The notes under the pieces are model-generated. The model saw nothing but the letters and a program-made list of their open reading frames with translations, did no database searches and was not told the DNA's origin. The position numbers and the translations under genes are program-made. DNA of 64,000 bases from Anniella stebbinsi (Eukaryota > Chordata > Lepidosauria > Squamata > Anniellidae). This document shows, piece by piece, positions 56,178 to 64,000 of this stretch. The stretch covers positions 32,308,001 through 32,372,000 of the forward strand of contig JARDYH010000005.1 in NCBI GenBank assembly GCA_029215795.1, written 5' to 3'. Each line of letters opens with the position of its first letter. Within the stretch, counting starts at the first letter, position 1.

Positions 56178-56607
56178 ACCCATAGTCCTAGAGGAAAGAA
56201 AGTCTGAGCTGCTGAAACTGGAGAAGTGGTTGAGAGAATGCTGAGCCTATGACAGTAAGATTTTGCTTGAATAAAGGATCCAGATAAAATAGTCTAGATA
56301 GGTTAGTTGATACATTTATCCCTAGTTATTTTATCATCACATTGCTCATATGGTATTTTGTGGCGGGGGGGGGGAGGTATGTGTGTGAGTGTGTTTCCAT
56401 TCAGTTTTTAAAACCTTTTCCTATTAACGTATTTCTTCATTAAAAAAAAAAACTTTAAACTTTACATTTTAAACTTGTTTGGAACTTTGTGGTCTCTTTT
56501 GGAAGGGGGAATAATTATCCCACATCTCATAGACAACCTCGGTGCTACCTAAAATGGATACTTCAGACCCAGAATGTTTTATGGGTGTTTTGGTAGCAGT
56601 GGAAAAG
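56178..56607. other. Unclassified sequence
   Basis: No gene or repeat recognised; a G-run lies at 56364-56374. Confidence 0.3.
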
Positions 56608-56805
56608 TAAGGTGACCATATGAAAAGGAAGACAGGGTTCTTGTATCTGTCACAGTCGTATTGAAAAGAGAATTTCAGTAGGTGTCATTTGTATGCATAC
56701 AGCACCTGGTGAAATTCCCTCTTCATCACAATAGTTAAAGCTGCTCTAGCTATACTACAGTGACTAGATATAAAAGAGGGCAGGGCTCCTGCAGCTCCTC
56801 CATCT
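56608..56805. mobile_element. hAT-type foldback MITE, 3'-truncated
   Basis: The left end TAAGGTGACCATATG and the interior 'gagaatttcagtaggtgtca', 'tttgtatgcat' and 'tggtgaaattccctcttcat' match 29958-30277. The right half is missing after 'gagggcagggctcctgcag'. Confidence 0.65.
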
Positions 56806-56924
56806 TTGACCTATCACTCATGGATTTGCGATCAATCACTTCCATACCTTCACAATGAAAACTTCCTCAAAGCTAAGTGCCAACTGGATCTACCAGTTCC
56901 CCAAGACTGATTAATAGCCCTCTG

Positions 56925-57055
56925 GGCAGGATCTACACTACTGCTTTAAACTGGTTTATAACACTTTTGACAACTGTTGTGGCCCATGACACTCTCCAAA
57001 TACAGTTTTCAGAACATTTTCAAAGTGTTTTATCCTGCTTGTTGTAGAACTGGCC
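56925..57055. mobile_element. PIF/Harbinger-like MITE, 131 bp, CTG TSD
   Basis: The left end GGCAGGATCTACAC and the right end GTTGTAGAACTGGCC are flanked by CTG on both sides (56922-56924, 57056-57058). The interior is the 'ctgctttaaactggtttata' module. Confidence 0.7.
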
Positions 57056-57058
57056 CTG

Positions 57059-57875
57059 CTCTCCCACTTTGTTCTTTCCCAGGTTGGATCCAAGAAATTT
57101 CTCCACATACTGAGCTTCTGACAAGACTCCTTCATCATGTCAGTCATGAACAAATGTGGGTTTGGGTGTCTCTGATTTTAGAAGGTTCGTTCAAATATTG
57201 GACTCCAAGATATGCCCAGATCACTCTTACAAACAAAATATTCTTGTAACATAATTGTTGTGTTGTGCTGTACATTATAGTTATCTACTTTTTAATAGTA
57301 CAGTAATAGTATTACTATTAATAATAATAGTATATATTCTGTCTTTTGCTGCCACCTTCTCTCTATGCTCTCAAGGTAGCTCACAGTTGAATAATTAATC
57401 TTATATAAGAATGCAGTAGTGTGAGGCTTATTACTCGGCATCTCCCAGACTGATTTTGCTCATTCTTGTTTTAAAATGAAGCTCGAGCAGTGTAGACATG
57501 CAGAACGTTTTGAAACTTTGAAAAAGTTCAAAGCTCAAGCTTTGGGCAGCTCAGGAAGGGAGATGAGGGAGGGATGAGGTAAAGGGGAAATTACTTCATA
57601 TGGCCCACAATGTGCATGTAATGTAACATGTGATACAGTGTGTTTATGAATTTGTAATAATGCTTACTCCTATTAGCTTAGAGTGCCAATGAAAGGACAG
57701 GCACAAAATGTTGAGGAAAAGGCTGAAGAAATGTCAGTTGGTGATAGTTAAAGGAGGAGGAAGAGAAGCCAAGGAGAAAAAAGCTGAAAGGATAACAGAG
57801 GGATAAGAGAGAGAAAAATCTTACATCACGAGTTTTTGACTTCAAATCTCAAGAAATGGTAAACTATCTTTCTAG
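57059..57875. other. Unclassified sequence
   Basis: A palindromic AT stretch 'aatagtattactattaataa' lies at 57306-57326. No gene. Confidence 0.3.
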
Positions 57876-58350
57876 TAGGGGTGTGCATGCCAAAAAAATA
57901 TCGTTGTTTATCGTTACCGTCATTTCCGACCCAAAAAAATATTAGGGGTGTGCATGCCCAAAAAAATCATTTTTTATCGTTATCGTCATTTCGGACCAAA
58001 AAAATTATCGTCTTCATTCATATCGTAGGTGATCCATATCATCTTCACGATAATTATTGTTAAAAAACAATATTTTTGGCAGAAAGAAAAAAATGCCTAT
58101 AACTTCTGTATTTTAAAAGTTAGATGCTTGAAACTTGGTCACAGTACTTCTGGGGTACGCCTAAGTATGTGTATGAAATTTGAGATCGATCCCTCCAACC
58201 CTCGATTTTATATGAATTTATTAAAGATCGTTTCTGTTCTGACAGATCTGGCAAGCTGTCATTCTTATCTGTCAGAATGGAAACGATCTTTAATAAATTC
58301 ATATAAAATCGAGAGTTGGCGGGATCGATCACAAATTTGGCACATATGTC
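57876..58350. mobile_element. hAT-type foldback MITE (ATCGTT-rich), with duplicated left end, right-truncated
   Basis: The terminus TAGGGGTGTGCATGCC occurs twice, at 57876 and 57943, each followed by a similar ~65-bp 'atcgttatcgtcattt' block: a 67-bp terminal tandem duplication. A long palindrome (58165-58330) has arms 'gatcgatccctccaaccctc' and the inverse. The two 81-109 codon ORFs here are mirror images produced by the palindrome. The right end is lost; a complete sister is at 60459. Confidence 0.7.
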
Positions 58351-59030
58351 CCGGGTAAGCAACACAATTTCCCTTTAATGTAATGAGGCCCTAAGTAACT
58401 GGATATGTGGAAACAGACTTCCCTCCTATTCCCCATGCTGCTGCTCCAGCTCCCTAAAAATCCTACACAGAGGATCAGGGGAAGCTGTTTAATGGTGTAA
58501 GCTGTAGAGCAGAGAGAGGGGGGATCCCCTAAAATCAGGTGGAGTCACCTTCTGTGAGAAGAGCACTTCTGTCAATGGAAGGCAGGTCCCTGAGGTTCCA
58601 GTTCTAAGGCCCAAAGTTGCATATTTACCCATCTTTTGCTAATATTTGAAATGAATGGGCTACCTAAGTTTCAAAAGGTAAACAATGCAATTTGTAATTG
58701 AATATTAGAATTTAATATTTATTACACATTGAATACAAATGCATCAGAAAGGCAGCTTTATACACCCCCCCAAAAAGCAATCTGTTTTGTTCAGCAATGT
58801 CAAAATAGCAGAATGTACCATATCCAAAGCTCCAGGCTCTCCTTCTGTAAATTGAAAATGGAAACAGACATCATAATGGGTTACATTCAGGACATTATGG
58901 GACTCAGCATGCCATTTGACTTGGGAGCTTATCCACATAGACTTCATTGGCAGCTCATTTCCACTGCTCTAAATAATTTATATACTACTAGGCTACAGTA
59001 TTTTAAAGCAACGGCTATATAGGTTCCCAC
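58351..59030. other. Unclassified sequence
   Basis: No gene or repeat recognised. Confidence 0.3.
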
Positions 59031-59190
59031 TGTAATGTGCTATATCAGTTCAAAATGCACCAGTTCCTCATTAGGTTTCCATCAGCATCGCACAAACGTT
59101 ATTCATTCAAATAATGTGCCGGCTGCATAATTATGCTGCACAACAGATTACACTAAATTACAGTTTCTTGCAAAACAATGTCTTTTTTCA
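59031..59190. other. Candidate conserved non-coding element (speculative)
   Basis: This repeat-free stretch contains a perfect 12-bp palindrome GCATAATTATGC (59125-59136), a POU/homeodomain-like CATTCAAATAATG (59103-59115) and further TAAT/AATTA words. The clustering is suggestive of an enhancer core, but no conservation data are available here. Confidence 0.2.
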
Positions 59191-60450
59191 GGCTTTAGGA
59201 CAGCATTGGAAAATAACTGTGCAAAACCAAAAACAAAAGTTTGGTTTTACGCTCCAGCCATCTGCAGAGCCTAGTATCGAGGTTGCTACTCAGTACCATC
59301 CTTTACCATCACTGTTAATCTGGCTGTGATAAGAAGCCGTATTGCATGATAAGGGTCATGCAGTTTCAAAGAGTCTCTTGTCTCAGTAGTTTGGTAGAAC
59401 TTTGGAACAGGACAATGCTGAAAACTGGCATAAGTTGTGCTGCTTTACTGGTCTTTTCCTACATCCCCCACCTTGAACCTTAATTAATGACTAAGACCTT
59501 GAGATGAAAAATAAACCCAGTCTTGGATACTGGGCTTCTCTAAATGCTTGTGACTGGGCACTTCTGGAAGTTTGTGGGTCAATTTCATGATGCTGTCAAC
59601 AGCCAGGACTTCTCCCGTAGTTCCCCCAGTAATCCTGTGTTTTTATGACACAGAGCTGATCCAGTATCTATTTATTATGGGATTTATTCCACCACAAAAT
59701 GGCACTGTTTCCTTGCAGCCTAATCTTTTAAATGGCATTTTCTTATCAATTCAAAATCACATGGTCACTGTCTGAAGAAGCCCGTAGTGAATGCAAAAAG
59801 ATCCAAGACCTAGTAAGGATGCAGGTTTTTCTTTCTAATGTAGAAAACCTCACACATCACATTTTGCCTACATATGGATTAGTAAACCAGTGATCACAGC
59901 ATTGCAACATTTATTTAAGCATGAAATGCTTCAAGAATAAATTTCTCTATCCTGCTCTCCTCTCCTAGAGAAACTGCAAATGTGGCTGCTTAAACATAGG
60001 CGCTGCCTATATGGTGCCTGGTTGCCACTGCTTTTCCTAAAGCCCCAAGCTTTCTCTGCTGCAGGGTGGTGACAGCTAATCCCAATGCAGAGGGAGGGGG
60101 TGGGGTTTCCAGCAGCAATAGGCTTGCTGACAGAATTCAGAAACTACTGATGCAGATTTGATTAAGGTCACCATACAAAACCACAAATGATAGTTGGCAT
60201 GAATGGAGTTGTGATGGTATCACTTAAATCCACCCACATGGATGAATGGACAAATCTCTCAAACTCCATTTCACTCCGTTTCTCTACTTTTTCTCTCTTT
60301 TTTCAATGTTAAGTTTTTTGTCCATCCCATTTTCACATCAGTTTATATATATTTATTTTAAAAAGGCAGTGCAAAAATTTAAAAAGTCAGCATTTCTCAA
60401 TATACATGAACTTTTGTATATGCTTTTCAAGACATACTGTACACATATTT
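59191..60450. other. Mostly unique AT-rich sequence
   Basis: No gene seen. From about 60225 onward the text ('catggatgaatggac...', 'acatatttcc') resembles the TAGGGATGGGTGA MITE type, possibly the left part of the worn copy that ends at 62272. Confidence 0.3.
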
Positions 60451-60458
60451 CCAAATAC

Positions 60459-61057
60459 TAGTGATGTGTATCGTATCGTTAAAATGTATGATAACGATAC
60501 GATAAGGTCATTATCGTGCATGTGTTTAACAATGACGATATGAAAGAAAAACCTACAAAAATCATCGGAGATGATCATTTTCAGGCTATTTTATCGTTTT
60601 ATCGGACTGCCATATAAATATGTGCTACACCTGTGTGCCAAATTTGAGATCGATCCCTCCAACCCTTGATCTTATATGAATTTTTTAAAGATCGTTTTAG
60701 TTCTGACAGATCAGAATGACACCTCGCCACGTGCGTTCATTCAGACCTGTCAGAACGGAAATGATCTTTCAAAAATTAATATAAAATCGAGGGTTGGAGG
60801 GATCGATCTCAAATGTCATACACATACTTAGGCATACCCCATAAGCACTGTGACCAAGTTTCAAGCCTCTAACGTCTAAAATACAGAAGTTATTGGCATT
60901 TTTTCTTTAAAAATAGGGCTGCAAAAGTATCATTTTTTCACGATAATTATCATGAAGACGATACAGTTCACCTACGATATGAATGAAGACAATATTTTTT
61001 TTGGTCTGAAATGATGATAACAATAAACTACAATATTTTTTGGCGTGCACACCCCTA
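60459..61057. mobile_element. hAT-type foldback MITE (ATCGTT-rich), 599 bp, perfect 8-bp TSD
   Basis: It starts TAGTGATGTGTATCG and ends GGCGTGCACACCCCTA, flanked by CCAAATAC on both sides (60451-60458, 61058-61065). The central palindrome carries 'gatcgatccctccaaccctt' and its inverse, as in 57876-58350. No transposase. Confidence 0.85.
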
Positions 61058-61118
61058 CCAAATACATATATCTTTGCAAGCAATTTCCCCTAAAATAATA
61101 TGGTGCTGTGTGCACTTT

Positions 61119-61120
61119 TT

Positions 61121-61153
<33 letters not shown>

Positions 61154-62095
61154 TTATTTCTTACCCGCCTCTCCGTCTAGATCGAGGCGGGGAACAACAA
61201 CATGATAAAATACATAAAACTGATTAAAATATGACACATATTATTAAAACTGCATAAAAAATCCTAAAACATCCTAAAAACATCCTTAAAACATTCTAAA
61301 ATTCCACTGGATATGCCTGCCGGAAGAGAACAGTCTTTATAGCTTTCTTAAATTCTAAAAGACTGTTAAGTTGACGAGTCTCCCCCGGCAGGTCATTCCA
61401 CAGTCTGGGAGCAGCAGAAGAGAAGGTCCTCTGGGTAACGGATGTCAGCCTAGTCTTGGCCGACTGCAGTAAGTTCTTCCCAGAGGACCTGAGCATGCGG
61501 GGCGGATTGTATGGGAGAAGGCGATCCCGCAGGTAACCTGGACCCAAACCATGTAGGGCTTTAAAGGTAATAACCAACACTTAATACTTCGCCCGGAAAC
61601 TAATTGGCAGCCAGTGGAGCGATTTTAAAGCTGGCGTAATATGGTCACCCCTAGATGTACCGGTGACCAACCTGGCTGCCATATTTTGAACTAGTTGAAG
61701 TTTCCAGACTAGGCATAGAGGTAGCCCTATGTACAGCGCATTGCAGAAGTCGAGCTTCGAAGTTACCAGTGCGTGCACTACCATCTTTAGGTCTTCCAAC
61801 TCTAGGAAGGTGCGCAGCTGGCGTATCAGCCGAAGCTGATAGTAGGCACTCCTGGCTGTCGCATCTATCTGGGCTGTCATTTGGAGCGACGGATCCAGGA
61901 GTACCCCCAAGCTGCGAACACAGTCTTTCAGGGGGAGTGTAACCCCATCCAGAACCGGTTGACACACCTCCAAACCCAGGTTGCGGCCTTTGACAGCAAG
62001 CACCTCCGTTTTGTCTGGATTCAGCTTCAGTTTGTTTTTCCTCATCCAGCCCATTACCGCCTCCAAGCATTCATTCAGAGGAGACACACTATTTT
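61119..62095 (-). mobile_element. L2-type LINE, RT C-terminal half with (AAT)n tail
   Basis: Minus strand 62087-61581: MSPLNECLEAVMGWMRKNKL, KLNPDKTEVLAV (RT palm/thumb), then LDFCNALYIGLP, LQLVQNMAARLVTG and SLHWLPISF. A stop at 61583 interrupts the same frame, which goes on to 61296 with VITFKALHGLGPGYLRD and TFSSAAPRLWNDLP, the L2-type C-terminus. The 3' UTR ends in an AAT array at 61121-61154. The best-preserved LINE fragment in the window; it starts within the palm region, so it lacks the endonuclease. Confidence 0.85.
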
Positions 62096-62272
62096 GGTAA
62101 GATGTTCATTTTTGCATGCATTTTTTAAAAATTGCAAACTACATTGCAAACTTCACAGAAAAGTACAGATTTCAATGTCTAGCTGTGTTCAACTTCACAT
62201 TTAGGATGGGAATTGAGAATTTGGTACGGTTACATTTAAATGCTAACCAAGCAAATTTCTCACCCATCCCTA
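62096..62272. mobile_element. hAT-type MITE right end (TAGGGATGGGTGA family)
   Basis: GTGCAT/TGCATG-rich text ends '...tttctcacccatcccta', matching the terminus at 52823. The left part was probably separated from it by the L2 copy at 61119 and the MITE at 60459. Confidence 0.5.
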
Positions 62273-62300
62273 CATTAAGCCCAGGTAAAGATATTTACAG

Positions 62301-64000
62301 TAGGGGTGTGCACGGACCCCCCGGATCGGATCGGGACCCGGATCGGGACCTCCAATTTTGTCCCGGACCGGTTCGGACAAAATCGGAGGCCCCCCGGACC
62401 GGATCGAGTCCGATCCCGACCCAAAAATCGTAAATTTTTGGATCGGCCGCCATTTTTTTCCCCATAGACTTGCATTGCAATGCAAGTCTATGAGGAAAAA
62501 ATGGCGGCGGGTGGCTGAGGGGGGGCCTAACTCCCTCCCCCCCCGGGGCCGTCCGCTGTGGATGGCCCCGGCAGGTAAGCCCCCTCCCCCGCGCTCCCTA
62601 CCCCCCCTGGGGTCACCCGCTTCCATCCGCTGGCGCCCGCGGGCGCCAGCGGATAGAAGCGGACGGCTCCGGGGGGGGGTAAGCCCCCTTCCCCGCCACT
62701 GCTTACCTTCTCGGCCCGTCCGCTCCCGTCCGGCGCCGGCGGCTACTACCAGCGGGCTCCGCGGCCTACTCTCGAGTAGCGCGCCGGGTGATGACATCAC
62801 CCGGCGCGCCACCCTGGAGTAGGCCGCGGAGCCTGCTGGTAGTAGTAGGCGCCGGCGCCGGGACGGGAGCCGCCGGGACGGGAAGGTAAGGGCCCCCCTC
62901 CCCCCTCCGCGCGCCCCCTCCTCCCCTCCACGCACCCCCTGCTTACCTTCCCGGCCCGGCGGCTCCCGGCCGGCGCCGGCGCCTACTACTACCAGCAGGC
63001 TCCGCGGCCTGCTCTAGAGTAGCGCGCTGGGTGATGACATCACCCGGAGCGCCACCCTAGAGCAGGCTGCGGAGCCTGCTGGTAGTAGTAGGCACCGGCG
63101 CCGGGACGGGAGCCGCCGGGACGGGAAGGTAAGGGCCCCCCTCCCCCCTCCGCGCGCCCCCTCCTCCCCTCCACGCACCCCCTGCTTACCTTCCCGGCCC
63201 GGCGGCTCCCGGCCGGCGCCGGCGCCTACTACTACCAGCAGGCTCCGCGGCCTGCTCTAGAGTAGCGCGCCGGGTGATGACATCACCCGGAGCGCCACCC
63301 TAGAGCAGGCCGCGGAGCCTGCTGGTAGTAGTAGGCGCCGGCGCCGGGACGGGAGCCGCCGGGACGGGAAGGTAAGGGCCCCCCTCCCCCCTCCGCGCGC
63401 CCCCTCCTCCCCTCCACGCACCCCCTGCTTACCTTCCCGGCGGCTCCCGGCCGGCGCCGGCGCCTACTACTACCAGCAGGCTCCGCGGCCTGCTCTAGAG
63501 TAGCGCGCCGGGTGATGACATCACCCGGCGCGCCACCCTAGAGCAGGCCGCGGAGCCTGCTGGTAGTAGAAGGCGCCGGGACGGGAGCCGCCGGGACGGG
63601 AAGGTAAGGGCCCCCCTCCCCCCTCCGCGCGCCCCCTCCTCCCCTCCACGCACCCCCTGCTTACCTTCTCGGCCCGTCCGCTCCCGTCCGGGGCCGGCGG
63701 CTACCACCAGCAGGCTCCGCGGCCTGCTCTAGAGTAGCGCGCCGGGTGATGACATCACCCGGCGCGCCACCCTAGAGCAGGCCGCGGAGCCCGCTGGTAG
63801 TAGCTGCTAGTGCCGGACGGGAGCGGACGGGCCGAGAAGGTAAGCGCCCCCCCTCCCCCCCCCGCTGTCCACTTTCATCGGCAGGCGCCCGCTGGCGCCC
63901 ACCAATGGAAGCGGCGGTGGGCGCCAGTGGGCGCCTGCCGATCCGCCGATCCGCCGAACCAGTTCGGAGCCTTTTCGGACCGGTTCGGATTGGATCGGCC
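62301..64000. mobile_element. GC-rich palindromic hAT MITE, second copy, runs off the window
   Basis: It begins TAGGGGTGTGCAC at 62301 after ATTTACAG (the expected TSD, 62293-62300). It is the reverse orientation of 23723-25299. The first ~230 bp are almost identical to the last ~230 bp of that copy. It holds five palindromic units (centres 62794, 63037, 63280, 63518, 63752), with TGATGACATCA as the core on this strand. By comparison with the other copy only about 100 bp, including the far terminus, lie beyond 64000. The 221-codon minus frame and others are palindrome artefacts. Confidence 0.9.
62696..63845. repeat. Tandem array of five palindromic units (243, 243, 238, 234 bp spacing)
   Basis: Cores at 62794, 63037, 63280, 63518 and 63752. 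The arms again end in GGTAAG on one strand and CTTACC on the other (for example 62700, 62886, 62941, 63126, 63184, 63370). The unit count (five against four at 23976-24996) and spacing differ between copies, so the array expands and contracts. Confidence 0.85.

Noticed and set aside
58029..58365. Two ORFs of 109 and 81 codons on opposite strands with the same peptide words
   Set aside because: Shared words arise because the segment is a palindrome in a hAT MITE.
62270..62935. 221-codon minus-strand ORF and the 154-codon plus-strand ORF at 62358
   Set aside because: Both are inside the palindromic hAT MITE and mirror one another. The same translated strings occur at 24724-25300, so they follow repeat copy number, not gene content.

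Overview
The window reads as non-coding DNA from a vertebrate, most likely a squamate reptile (lizard or gecko). The reasons are the repeats: CR1 LINE 3' ends (one with the 8-bp ATTCTATG-type tail), L2-type LINE 3' ends, a tRNA-headed SINE, a tyrosine-recombinase retrotransposon, and very many short foldback DNA transposons. I recognise no host protein-coding exon, no tRNA or rRNA gene, no CRISPR array and no prokaryotic feature. Almost all open reading frames are either pieces of transposable elements or chance frames in GC-rich palindromes and microsatellites. Family assignments rest on motifs I could read by eye; no database was searched.

Layout. 1-6 kb: unique AT-rich DNA, a SINE fragment split by a hAT-type MITE with a perfect 8-bp target duplication, a second hAT-type element and a probable solo LTR. 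6-14 kb: a probable terminal fragment of a DIRS/Ngaro-like element, microsatellites, a CR1 3' end, and small PIF-like and hAT-like MITEs. 14-16 kb: a decayed copy of a palindromic hAT MITE next to a PIF-like element. 18.0-27.4 kb: a nested stack, in which an old CR1 copy (minus strand) was split by a ~7.8 kb Ngaro/DIRS-type retrotransposon (gag, RT/RNase H, tyrosine recombinase, SGNH hydrolase; all four genes broken), and that element was itself split inside its recombinase gene by a 1577-bp GC-rich hAT MITE. 27-50 kb: non-autonomous DNA elements, an L2 copy split by an unclassified ~650-bp repeat, and microsatellites. 50-64 kb: L2 3' ends, more hAT and PIF elements, and, running off the right edge, a second copy of the GC-rich palindromic hAT MITE in the opposite orientation.

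The most unusual material is the GC-rich hAT MITE family (23723-25299, 62301-64000+, decayed relative 14685-15298). Each copy carries tandem ~235-249 bp units, and each unit is itself a long palindrome centred on a TGATGTCATCA-like core. In most units an AG|GTAAG splice-donor-like motif faces outward on both strands. Two shared arms are almost identical between copies 37 kb apart, which argues for recent mobility. The Ngaro copy is dead (stops, frameshifts, altered RT aspartates) but keeps the readable recombinase catalytic residues.
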